From Hyphomicrobiaceae bacterium (GTDB lineage Bacteria; Pseudomonadota; Alphaproteobacteria; Rhizobiales; Hyphomicrobiaceae): a stretch of DNA of 14,457 nucleotides. Positions within the stretch are counted from its first letter, which is position 1; each line of letters begins with the position of its first letter. The notes under the pieces were generated by a model. It was given only the letters and a program-made list of their open reading frames with translations. It was not told the DNA's origin and did no database searches. Location of the stretch: NCBI GenBank assembly GCA_017353825.1, contig JAFMSC010000054.1, positions 1 to 14,457 on the forward strand, given 5' to 3'. Position numbers and translations under genes: made by a program. Positions 1 to 6,958 of the stretch are shown here, in pieces.

Positions 1-105
1 AATCATGCCCCGACGCTATGCCGCCAGATTCCTCGCTGTGAATCCCCGTCAAGCCTTTCTGCGCCGTCTGTGGCAGCACTGACTCAGTTGTTTACGGACG
101 GGCCC
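1..105. other. Unidentified flank left of the IS630 remnant
   Basis: This stretch lies beyond the point where the transposase reading (106-643) stops matching its family. A short plus-strand reading from the ATG at 5 gives 25 residues (MPRRYAARFLAVNPRQAFLR and five more) ending in TGA at 80-82. I cannot assign it to a family, and it may be the edge of another inserted element or of a deletion. No terminal inverted repeat was recognised by eye. Confidence 0.3.
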
Positions 106-643
106 TTAGTGGCCGTGCGGCACCTTCGCCACCAGCCGCTCGCCCCGCGGAGCGCGGCCGTAGAGGCGGGTCATTTTCGTCGTCAACGCAGTCTCATCGA
201 TGAAGACAAGACGCGAAGCCTTGAGCGTGGGCTGATCGGCCCTCAGTTCCTTGCGCGCGGCGGCGACGTCAGGCCGATCCTGCTCGGCCGCGTGCAGGAC
301 TTTTTTAAATGTGATCTCGTGGCGGTCGTAGAACCGCAGACGGAGCTGATGGCGACAGCGAGCTTCTTCTCACGACGAAGCCGATCGCGGATCTCCTCAA
401 GCGTCAGGTCGGGCTCCTTCGCCACCAAATCGAGCAACCACTCTTCGTAAGCCTTTAGCGGCGAGCGGCTGTGCCCGGTGCCAGGCTTCGCCGCGACGCT
501 GCCCGTTTTTCCCACTGATTAAGCCAGCGCACCGTCGTAGAAGGAGCGAGATTGAGCACACGCGCCACCTCCCGCCGGCTCTCGCCGTCCTCGACCATCG
601 AAACTGCGCGCTCTCGCAAGTCTCCCGAGTAGCCCTTGGCCAT
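106..643 (-). pseudogene. IS630-family transposase, frameshifted and truncated
   Basis: This is the N-terminal half of an IS630-type (DDE, Tc1/mariner-like) transposase that no longer reads as one frame. Piece one starts at the ATG at 643 (MAKGYSGDLRERAVSMVEDG) and carries the helix-turn-helix part through LNQWEK. There an A run five long (506-510 on the plus strand) appears one base short, and the reading moves to a second frame, TGSVAAKPGTGHSRSPLKAY, continuing through DLTLEEIRDRLRREKKLAVA. A second one-base loss near 335-341, just after ISSV, moves it to a third frame reading RFYDRHEITFKKVLHAAEQD. This reaches the first catalytic Asp motif, FIDETALTTKM, then GRAPRGERLVAKVPHGH and a TAA at 106-108. 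The second Asp and the Glu of the DDE triad are missing, so the protein would be inactive. The frame shifts look like decay rather than the programmed slippage of some IS elements, because two independent shifts and a 3' loss are present. Confidence 0.85.
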
Positions 644-742
644 GGCATCCCTCCGCCCGTGCCGACCGAGCACTCGAATCTGATTTGCGCGACCCTGGAA
701 ATCCCCTGTTGCCGTTCCGATCCACATCAAGCAGAAACCGCT

Positions 743-1642
743 CTAGCCCGCGTGGGTCCGTGCCCATTCGACAACCTCTGCATGCGTCGCGAACCAGACG
801 CCTCCCTTGGCCTTGGCGTGCCGGATCAACTCATCGAGTATCCAGATGCGCGAGCGTTGGCCAATGATATGGGGGTGGCAGGTGAGCTGGAAGATGCCGC
901 CATCCTCCCAGGCCGCATCCAGCTCCCGGCGGAAGATATCGAGCACGTCGGCGGGCGGCGTATAGGGCCTGAGCGAGGAGAAGCGGTGCATCATGAAATA
1001 AACCGCATCGTCGCGAACCCATTCAACGGGCAGCTCGACGATGCCGGTCGGCTCGCCCTCCAGGATGAGCTCGTAGCAGTCCTCGTCAGCCATCAGCGAG
1101 GAGTCGTAGGCGAGCGCCAGCTCCTTCTCGATGCGCAGCGTGTTGGGGCTGAAATCCCACGACGGCGTCCTGAGCCCGACGGGGCGCCTGCCGGTGATCT
1201 TCTCCAAGGTGTCAGCCGAACGCAACATGAGTTCCCGCTCCGCCTCGTACGGCAGCACCGAGTTCAGCTCGTGAATCCAGCCATGAATGCCGATCTCGTG
1301 CCCCTCGGCGATGACGCGCCGCTGTTCATCCTGGTGGAGCAGCGCGGTGACCGCTGGAACGTAGAACGTCGCCTTGGCGCCGTGGCGGTCTAGGAGCTTC
1401 AGGATGCGTGGTACGCCGACGCGGTTGCCGTATTGCCCCCAGGACATCCGGCCAATTGACTTGCCGCCGTCGCGCAGCTCGTTGGTTTCGTGATCGCTGT
1501 CGAAGGACAGCGCCACCGCGCAGCGTGCACCAGCTCGCCACCCGTTCGGCCGATAGCTGCGACCGGCACGCACCTGGTTGACGAGCTTGCGCCAATGTGC
1601 CTCGGGCCACTTCCACGGGTCTTGTGGCTTTCCTTCGGACAT
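743..1642 (-). CDS. CE4 polysaccharide deacetylase / cyclic imidase-like hydrolase
   Basis: This 299-residue protein has the NodB-type TIM-barrel fold of carbohydrate esterase family 4, a metal-dependent amide hydrolase fold. Motif 1 is the variant LSFDSDHE (Asp48, Asp50) instead of TFDDG. Motif 2 is GHEIGIHGWIHE, with a metal-ligand pair at His120 and His124. Motif 3 is RTPSWDFSPNT near residue 158, and the C-terminal His motif is LTCHPHIIG near 253-261. The FDxD variant and a RTPSW third motif recall the Helicobacter HpPgdA / PuuE-like branch, whose members include cyclic imidases and allantoinase-like enzymes as well as peptidoglycan deacetylases, so the substrate is open. No signal peptide or membrane segment is seen, which fits a cytoplasmic enzyme better than a wall deacetylase. 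The start at 1642 is chosen because AGGAGG lies five bases upstream; the open frame extends to 1708 but without such a site. It is the last gene of the MFS-SDR-CE4 unit, 17 bases after the SDR stop. Confidence 0.88.
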   Translation of the reverse strand: MSEGKPQDPWKWPEAHWRKLVNQVRAGRSYRPNGWRAGARCAVALSFDSDHETNELRDGGKSIGRMSWGQYGNRVGVPRILKLLDRHGAKATFYVPAVTALLHQDEQRRVIAEGHEIGIHGWIHELNSVLPYEAERELMLRSADTLEKITGRRPVGLRTPSWDFSPNTLRIEKELALAYDSSLMADEDCYELILEGEPTGIVELPVEWVRDDAVYFMMHRFSSLRPYTPPADVLDIFRRELDAAWEDGGIFQLTCHPHIIGQRSRIWILDELIRHAKAKGGVWFATHAEVVEWARTHAG

Positions 1643-1659
1643 GCAGGCCTCCTGGAGCT

Positions 1660-2418
1660 TCAAGCGATCGGCGAGCCTGTGACGGGCAGCACCTGACCTG
1701 TGATCCACGATGCGTAGTCTGACGCCAGGAACAGCACGGCGTGCGCGACATCCTCAGGGGCACCCATGCGACGCATGCCGACGTGCTCGGTGAAGGTGTT
1801 CCGGAACCCCTCGGAGTAGCTCGCCCACTGCCGCTCGTAATCCAGGCTGGTCGCCATCAAGCCCGGCGCCACCGAATTTACGGTGATGCCGAAAGGCCCA
1901 AGCTCCTTTGCCGGCTGCCCGACCAGCCCGAGTAGGGCGTGCTTGGCCGCCGCGTAGCTGTGGATGCCGGTCAGGCTGGTCGCGAGCCCTGCCCGGCTCG
2001 AAATCGGCACGATCCGCCCGCTGCCCTTGGCCTTCATGGCCGGCACGAGGGCTTTGGCAACCAGAAAGCAGCCGGTAAGGTTCACGTCGACGATGTCGTG
2101 GAACGTCTCTGCTGTCAGCTGTTCGAGCGGATGAGCGGCCTGTCCGCGAATGCCGCCGGCGACATAGACGAGCACATCGAATGGACCCATGGATTGCACC
2201 AGGCCATCGACCGACGCGGGATCGGTGACGTCGACCTTGTGCGCCACGGTGCTGCCGCCGCTCGGGTCTGGGCCGGCGAGATCACCCAATTGATGCGCCA
2301 ACACGTCCGCAGCGACGGCCTGTACGGCGCGGGTTGCGAATGCGCGGGCGATCGCGTGGCCGATCCCGCGCGCAGCGCCGGCTACCAGTCTGCGCTTGCT
2401 CTTGAACTCGATCAGCAT
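1660..2418 (-). CDS. SDR-family NAD(P)-dependent oxidoreductase
   Basis: This 252-residue classical short-chain dehydrogenase has a Rossmann fold. Visible motifs are the cofactor loop GAARGIG (residues 14-20, with Ala where Thr is usual), Asp63 in the KVDVTD adenine-contact segment, VAGG at 86-89 in place of NNAG, Asn113, Ser140/141 in PISSRAG, and the catalytic pair Tyr155 and Lys159 in YAAAK. GPFGITVNSVAPG follows as expected. It likely oxidises or reduces an alcohol/ketone of the substrate handled by its neighbours; the substrate is not readable. ATG at 2418 (MLIEFKSKRRL) is chosen because SDR N-termini normally start just before the first strand. A TTG at 2433, overlapping the upstream MFS stop, is the alternative and would add five residues. 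The gene lies 7 bases after the MFS gene and 17 before the CE4 gene, so co-transcription is near certain. Confidence 0.92.
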   Translation of the reverse strand: MLIEFKSKRRLVAGAARGIGHAIARAFATRAVQAVAADVLAHQLGDLAGPDPSGGSTVAHKVDVTDPASVDGLVQSMGPFDVLVYVAGGIRGQAAHPLEQLTAETFHDIVDVNLTGCFLVAKALVPAMKAKGSGRIVPISSRAGLATSLTGIHSYAAAKHALLGLVGQPAKELGPFGITVNSVAPGLMATSLDYERQWASYSEGFRNTFTEHVGMRRMGAPEDVAHAVLFLASDYASWITGQVLPVTGSPIA

Positions 2419-2425
2419 CCCCGGC

Positions 2426-3691
2426 TCAGTCAAGGTCCTCGTGCGCCGTCTCCCGCAAGGATAAGATCACGAGCAACGACACCACCGCGGCGGCGACCAG
2501 GTACCACACATGCGCAGTGGGCGATTGAAAGCGGTCGATCAGCCACACCGAGATGAAGGGCGCGAACCCGCCGAAGACGGCAACTGCGAGCGCGTAGCCG
2601 GATGTCATCCAGGTCGAGCGCGTACGGGTCGGGAAGATCTCGGCAATGGCGGCCGGACCTGGCCCGGAGAACATCGAAATGAGCACCGCGAACAGGGCCT
2701 GCACGGCGATGAGTTCGCCATACCCGATGCCCGAAAGGAGATACCTAAACACCGGATAGGGCAACAGGACGAACGCGACGCAGCAGGTGAGCAGGAGCGG
2801 CCTGCGCCCCAGCAAGTCGGAGATCCCGCCCATAACCGGGATTGACACGAGCAGTACAAACAGGCCGATCGTATTGGCCCAGAGCGCCGCCGACGGTGAG
2901 AGGTTCAGATACTTCTGGGTATAGGTGGGCATATAGCTCAGCAGCACATAGAAGCATACCGTCCACACGATGGTGAAGCCGAACGCGCTGACGGCAAGTC
3001 CGAACCCGCCCTCCGCCGCCGGGGCAGCCTCTTGCGCGGCGCTCACATAGGCCGGCGTCTCTTGCATCGTGCGCCGCATGTAGAGCCCGACCGGGCCCAG
3101 AACGCCGCCCAACAGGAATGGCACGCGCCAACCCCAGTCGCTCATCTGTTCCTGCGCCAGGAGCGTGTTGAAAAAGGCGGCCACGCCGGAGCCCAACAAC
3201 AGACCGGCCACCACACTCGTCTGCTGGAAGCTCCCGAACCATCCGCGCCGGCCCTTCGGCGCCCATTCGACGATGAAGGTGGTGGACCCGCCCCACTCGC
3301 CGCCCGCCGAAAACCCCTGAATCAGCCGGGCGAACACCAGCAGCAGCGGTGCCGCGAGACCGATCGACGCGTACGTCGGCAGGATGCCGATCATCACGGT
3401 GCCTGCAGCCATTAGGAAGATGGTGAGCAAGAGCGCTGTCTTGCGGCCGTGCGTGTCGCCAATCCGGCCGATGACTATGCCGCCGAGGGGGCGCGCGACA
3501 AAGCCGAGGCCGTAGGCAAGAAAGGTCGACAGGAGCGCCGTCACGTCGTCGGTCTGGGGGAAGAACTGTCGGGCGATGATGCCGGCCACAAATGCGTAGA
3601 CCGCGAAGTCGTACCACTCGAGAACATTGCCGACGACGGCTGCTAGCACCGCCTTGTAGCTGTCGGCCTGGTGCGGCCGATACATGCTCAT
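2426..3691 (-). CDS. MFS transporter, metabolite:H+ symporter (MHS) type
   Basis: This 421-residue inner-membrane carrier has about twelve hydrophobic segments. It opens with the MHS/ProP-type first helix around GNVLEWYDFAVYAFVAG, and has the MFS loop 2-3 motif GRIGDTHGRK and the segment RLIQGFSAGGEWGGS, which is typical of the sugar/metabolite:H+ symporter branch. A second-half loop reads SDLLGRRPLL, and the C-terminal half contains AEIFPTRTRSTWM. Members of this family import organic acids, betaines and similar small metabolites with protons. Two ATGs are six bases apart (3691 MSMYR and 3685 MYR). A G-rich run lies directly before the first, so spacing favours the second, and the choice is uncertain by two residues. 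It is the first gene of the unit with the SDR and CE4 enzymes and probably supplies their substrate. Confidence 0.92.
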   Translation of the reverse strand: MSMYRPHQADSYKAVLAAVVGNVLEWYDFAVYAFVAGIIARQFFPQTDDVTALLSTFLAYGLGFVARPLGGIVIGRIGDTHGRKTALLLTIFLMAAGTVMIGILPTYASIGLAAPLLLVFARLIQGFSAGGEWGGSTTFIVEWAPKGRRGWFGSFQQTSVVAGLLLGSGVAAFFNTLLAQEQMSDWGWRVPFLLGGVLGPVGLYMRRTMQETPAYVSAAQEAAPAAEGGFGLAVSAFGFTIVWTVCFYVLLSYMPTYTQKYLNLSPSAALWANTIGLFVLLVSIPVMGGISDLLGRRPLLLTCCVAFVLLPYPVFRYLLSGIGYGELIAVQALFAVLISMFSGPGPAAIAEIFPTRTRSTWMTSGYALAVAVFGGFAPFISVWLIDRFQSPTAHVWYLVAAAVVSLLVILSLRETAHEDLD

Positions 3692-3725
3692 GCCCCCCCG
3701 ATGGACCTGACCCGCAGCCTCGACA

Positions 3726-3752
3726 ATGATACCACGATGCGAGCAGTCGCAA
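3726..3752 (-). promoter_or_regulatory. Weak candidate promoter for the MFS-SDR-CE4 unit
   Basis: On the minus strand a TTGCGA box (3747-3752) is followed by TATCAT (3726-3731), 35 bases before the MFS start codon. The 15-base spacer is shorter than the usual 16-18, so this is only a candidate based on box similarity and location. Confidence 0.2.
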
Positions 3753-4026
3753 CTAGCTGTAATATCTGGTTTGGTCCTGGATGGCCGCAAGGCGCAGCGT
3801 CGCCGCCTCAGTCGGCCCCGGCGCAGTCAAGGAAATTTCCGACGGGCAACGAAGCAGCTTGTCGTCATGCCGGCTGGTAAAATCCGTTAACTGAGCCACG
3901 AGAGCAAGACGCCGCGAGGCGACCCGGCGGGCTAGCGGGTCCGTGCAGTAATGCCAAGATGGTGCCCTGCCCGCCATCGCCAGACTTCTATGCTTGCCGC
4001 AACAGCAGCCGCACTCGACCCAACGC

Positions 4027-4043
4027 GCTCCCTGGCGGGGAGC
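4027..4043. repeat. Short GC-rich hairpin
   Basis: GCTCCC (4027-4032) and GGGAGC (4038-4043) are perfect complements around the loop TGGCG. The hairpin is part of the repeat-rich non-coding block and has no poly-T tail. It resembles the small intergenic palindromes common in GC-rich proteobacteria. Confidence 0.5.
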
Positions 4044-4343
4044 GGCCGGCACGGCGCTGCTGGCGCTCGCTCTCCTATGCCAATCGTGGCGCTGCGCTCT
4101 TCACCAGCCCCAACCTCGTCGGTCGCGAGTTTGTTGTCCCCAGGTGCTGCGGGTGCTCCCTTCGTTGCGCTTGGCCGTGGGCGTACTCCGCCGCAGCCCA
4201 TCAGGCCGGGCCCTCGGCTGCGCGGAGCCGTCAAGGAGCGCGCGAGCCAACTGGGCCGTGCCCGCAATAGCCCTGGCGCTCCTTCATCTCTCGTAGAGTT
4301 GCGCACCGCCGATACTCGCGCCGGCCCGCGACACACGACCCTT

Positions 4344-4371
4344 CTAGCCCAACTTCGCGAAGTTGGGCTAG
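4344..4371. repeat. Perfect 28-bp palindrome
   Basis: The arm CTAGCCCAACTTCG at 4344-4357 is followed with no spacer by its exact reverse complement at 4358-4371. It lies 62 bases beyond the aminotransferase stop and could form a strong RNA hairpin ending that transcript, but no T run follows on either strand, so it is not a textbook intrinsic terminator. A dispersed palindromic repeat or a dyad-symmetric binding site are the other readings. Confidence 0.8.
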
Positions 4372-4432
4372 GACATTGCTGGCGCGGTGTCGGTCCCGCA
4401 GTAAGAACGTCGCACCACCGCTTCCCACCAGG

Positions 4433-5719
4433 CTATCCGCGCAGGCCGCGCGCGACGGCGTCGAGGAAGGCGTTGATCTCCGGGTCGTGGGTGAAAACGT
4501 GGGTGGAGACGCGGATGCGCGCTTCATCGGGCCAGTAGCGGATGCGGATACGGCGCTGATCGCATTCCGCGGCCACCCGGCCGAGGTCGCCCTTCGCCGT
4601 CGTGAAGCTCACAAGGCCGGCGTGGTGGGCGTCCGTGCTTGCATTGAGCATGCGGATCTGGGGAAGCTGCCGCAGCCCGTCCCGCACCTTGCGGGCCTGT
4701 TCATGGATGCGGGCATAGATGTGTTCGCGTCCAATCGCGTTGACGAAGTCGAGCGCCGCCTTGAAGCCGACGATCACCGATAGATTGGACGTACCGACGT
4801 TGGAGAAGCGATAGGCCTTCAGGCCGTAGTTGCGCCAATCCTCCGCGACCGTGTGCGCCCACAGCCGCTCCAGATGCGGCTCGCGCACGAACAGCATGCC
4901 GCTGCCCTTTGGCGCCATCAGCCACTTGTGCCCGTTGCTGGCATAGAAGTCGCACCCCAGATCGGCAAGGTCGACCTTGATCTGGCCCGGCCCGTGCGCA
5001 CCGTCGACGTGGGTGAGAATGCCCCGTCGGTTCGCCAGGGCGCAGATCTCCTTGGCGGGCAGTACCAGGCCGGTCTGCCAGGTGATGTGGCTGAAAAGAA
5101 TGACGCGCGTCCGCTCTGTCAAGGCGTCCTCGAACAGCTTGACCATCTCCTCGTTCGAGGCTGGCGGCCGGGGCAGCTTGATCACATTGATCTTGATACC
5201 GAAGCGCGCAGCCTTCTGCTCCCACGCACAGCGGGCGCCCGGGTGCTCCTGGTCGGTCAAGAGCACCTCGTCGCCCAAGGGGATATCGAGGCCGTTGGCG
5301 ATGACGTTGTTGCCTTCGGTGGCGTTGCGCGTCAGCGCCAGCTCGTCGAGCTTGCAGTTGAGGTATCGGGCCAGCGCCTCGCGGGTGGCACGGATGCGCG
5401 CGTTCTCGGCATAGCCGAACCACGGGTTGTCCGGCTCGCGGTATTCCTCGGCGAACAGCAGGTGCTCCACCGTCGCGCGCAATACGGGGATCGGTGTGCA
5501 GCCGAGGGCGCCGCAATTGAGGTTGATCCGGTCGGGTGCCAGCAGCCACAGCCGGCGCAGCAGAGACCAGTACCGCTCCGGGTCGGTCTTGTAGAGGTCG
5601 CACGACGGCAGGCCGGCATCGCAGGCAAGAGCACGCTTGGCCTGATGGAGCGGGATGCCAAACAGGGCCGTGGCAGCGGCACTCTGCAGAAGCGCGCGGC
5701 GGCCGACCAGAAAGCGCAT
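4433..5719 (-). CDS. Tat-exported class V aminotransferase-fold PLP enzyme
   Basis: This 428-residue fold-type I PLP enzyme is of the class V group (cysteine desulfurase / isopenicillin-N epimerase-like). The PLP site is clear: Asp239 and His242 in HVDGAHGPGQ, and Schiff-base Lys265 in SNGHKWLMAPKG. Further family segments are RNATEGNNVIANG (131-143) and NVGTSNLSVIVGF. The N-terminus MRFLVGRRALLQSAAATALF is a twin-arginine signal (Arg7-Arg8, then hydrophobic Ala/Leu), with a possible ALA cleavage site at 30-32. Export by Tat fits a protein that folds around its cofactor before crossing the membrane. ATG at 5719 is taken because it places the twin arginine at the usual distance; an open frame to 5863 would bury the signal. 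The ribosome site is weak (GAGAC). It stands alone, with long non-coding stretches on both sides. Racemase/epimerase, lyase or desulfurase activities are all possible; the reaction cannot be chosen from sequence. Confidence 0.88.
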   Translation of the reverse strand: MRFLVGRRALLQSAAATALFGIPLHQAKRALACDAGLPSCDLYKTDPERYWSLLRRLWLLAPDRINLNCGALGCTPIPVLRATVEHLLFAEEYREPDNPWFGYAENARIRATREALARYLNCKLDELALTRNATEGNNVIANGLDIPLGDEVLLTDQEHPGARCAWEQKAARFGIKINVIKLPRPPASNEEMVKLFEDALTERTRVILFSHITWQTGLVLPAKEICALANRRGILTHVDGAHGPGQIKVDLADLGCDFYASNGHKWLMAPKGSGMLFVREPHLERLWAHTVAEDWRNYGLKAYRFSNVGTSNLSVIVGFKAALDFVNAIGREHIYARIHEQARKVRDGLRQLPQIRMLNASTDAHHAGLVSFTTAKGDLGRVAAECDQRRIRIRYWPDEARIRVSTHVFTHDPEINAFLDAVARGLRG

Positions 5720-6217
5720 ACGTTGTCTCGGTGCCAGAGCCGCAACTGATCGGCAAAGCAAAGCGCCCGCAGTCGCAGACGGCGTTTGCTTTCCTTGGGC
5801 CCGATTTTCACAAGCGTGCCCGTCTGGGAACATTGGGGCAAACCCGGGGAGTCCGCTCGCCAAACCCGCTTCGACACTTCAGCGCACCGAAGATCACCTG
5901 GACGGCAATGGCCAGAAAATCAGCGGCAATCCCATCTATTGGGCGCATGCGACCATCGATCAGTGGAGCGATTGGCAGATGCATCCATGCAGCGCTGGGT
6001 GGGTGCGCGCTGCGCTGGCGCAATGGCCGATGGTAGCAGCGCCCGAAAATGGCACGACCTACCGTGGCAATGATGGCCGTGTGGCGTCAGAAAGCGCTAC
6101 GCCATTCGCGGCGCCGGACCGGGAATGACGGGTCTCGCTTCGGTCCCTACCGATCATTTCCTGCGCACCTGTGGTCCCGGCAGCCAGCATCGGTGGGCTC
6201 GTCCCATCAGCGCTTCT
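5720..6217. other. Non-coding stretch between the sigma gene and the Tat enzyme
   Basis: Nearly 500 bases carry no supportable gene. Several overlapping frames of 70-170 codons are open on both strands, as expected of GC-rich DNA, and none shows a family motif plus a ribosome site. The 71-codon minus frame at 5808-6023 has one hydrophobic run (IAADFLAIAVQVIFGAL) but no ribosome site, so I leave it uncalled. The stretch should contain the promoter of the Tat enzyme, but no convincing pair of boxes is visible. Confidence 0.5.
5755..5792 (-). repeat. Imperfect inverted repeat in the leader of the Tat PLP enzyme
   Basis: AAAGCAAAGCGCC (5755-5767) and GGCGTTTGCTTT (5781-5792) pair over twelve positions with one bulge around a 13-base loop, 36-73 bases before the start codon at 5719. 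It could be a leader hairpin or an operator dyad. No riboswitch family is recognised. Confidence 0.35.
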
Positions 6218-6925
6218 TCAGACGCCAGCGGAAAGTTCTAACCGCTGCAGGACCTTGTCTGCGGTGTGTTGACAGCGCATGCCGTTGAAAGGAAAAACCT
6301 CGATCAGGGTCGAGGCCAGCTGCGCATCGAGTGCATCGCGCAACTCACGCCGAGCCCGGTGCAGACGGGTTTTTGCTGTCGCCGGCGGCAGACCGAGGAG
6401 ACCCGCGGTCTCGTCGGTGCTCAACTCCTGGACATCGCGCATGATGAACACAGCCCGGAAGGCCTCCGGAAGATGATCGATCGCCCGCTCGAGGAGATGG
6501 CGGATCTCGCGCTGCGCGGCCGCGCCCTCGGGATCGAGGGTTGCGGGCATTAGGGGAAACGCGACGATCTTGGATGAGCCGGCGGTCTCCGCATCTATTA
6601 GTACCTCCAGGTCGACCATGGGCCGCTGTCGCCGGAGGCGTCCCAAGGCCTCGTTGAGGGTGATGCGGGTGAGCCACGTTGCGAGGCTTGCCACGTTGCG
6701 AAACTGGCCGAGGCTGCCGAACCCTCGAACATAGGTCTCCCGAACAATGTCCTACGCCTCGCTGTCGTCCTGAACCACCGAGCGGGCGATACGATAGAGG
6801 CGCTGGTTGTGGCGCTGCATGATGACGCGGAAGGCGGCGCCATTGCGTCGGAGAACGAGCCGAACCAGCTCGGGATCATCGAGCGCATCCAGGTCTTGAG
6901 ATATCTCCGCATTCTTCGTCTGCAT
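6218..6925 (-). pseudogene. ECF sigma-70 factor interrupted by an amber codon
   Basis: Read straight through, the frame encodes 235 codons starting MQTKNAEISQDLDALDDPEL. Sigma region 2 spans about residues 25-85 (RLYRIARSVVQDDSEA, stop, DIVRETYVRGFGSLGQFRNV). Region 4 has RAVFIMRDVQELSTDETAGL followed by LGLPPATAKTRLHRARRELR. The tail FPFNGMRC resembles the FPF..G.RCDR tail of many alphaproteobacterial ECF factors. Codon 58 is TAG (6752-6754), where the family has Glu in the region 2 motif SEAEDxVQE; GAG to TAG is one base. The frame before and after is intact with no other damage, so the change is recent, a base-call error, or read through. Restart at the in-frame GTG at 6694 would lack much of region 2. 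It starts 33 bases after the folE stop and is probably co-transcribed. No anti-sigma gene follows. Confidence 0.85.
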
Positions 6926-6958
6926 CGCTTTGCACTTTCGAAATGCCCACTCTTGGCG

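Larger units (their letters stand above)
3692..4432. other. Gene-poor intergenic block with several inverted repeats
   Basis: About 740 bases separate the MFS start from the aminotransferase stop, both on the minus strand. Frames here give low-complexity Ala/Arg/Pro-rich translations on both strands with no family signature, so I call no gene. Structure is present instead: a hairpin at 4027-4043 (GCTCCC, five-base loop, GGGAGC), which on the minus strand reads PLPARERVG, a phrase often met in false translations of GC-rich intergenic repeats; arms GGAGCGC at 4235-4241 and GCGCTCC at 4276-4282; and the 28-bp palindrome at 4344-4371. It may be a dispersed repeat or the remains of one. Confidence 0.55.

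Noticed and set aside
301..345. Programmed frameshift at the A-rich site of the IS630 transposase
   Set aside because: The correct frame is already in use before the A run (RFYDRHEITFKK), so the shift occurred upstream, near ISSV, and a second shift exists near 506-510; this is decay rather than slippage.
659..1393. Plus-strand 244-codon frame opposite the CE4 gene
   Set aside because: Antisense shadow; the minus strand carries the CE4 motifs in order and a good ribosome site.
2416..2433. TTG at 2433 as the SDR start, overlapping the MFS stop
   Set aside because: Possible, but ATG at 2418 gives the usual SDR N-terminus length; kept only as the alternative.
3932..4336. Minus-strand open frame of 134 codons in the gene-poor block
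   Set aside because: The translation is Ala/Arg/Pro-rich with no domain signature, no ribosome site is evident and overlapping frames on both strands are equally open; it includes a repeat-derived PLPARERVG phrase.
4853..5749. Long plus-strand frame opposite the PLP enzyme
   Set aside because: Antisense shadow of a gene with clear PLP-site motifs; its own translation shows no family.
5808..6023. Minus-strand 71-codon frame with a hydrophobic run
   Set aside because: One possible membrane segment but no ribosome site and no recognisable family; several other frames are open over the same bases.
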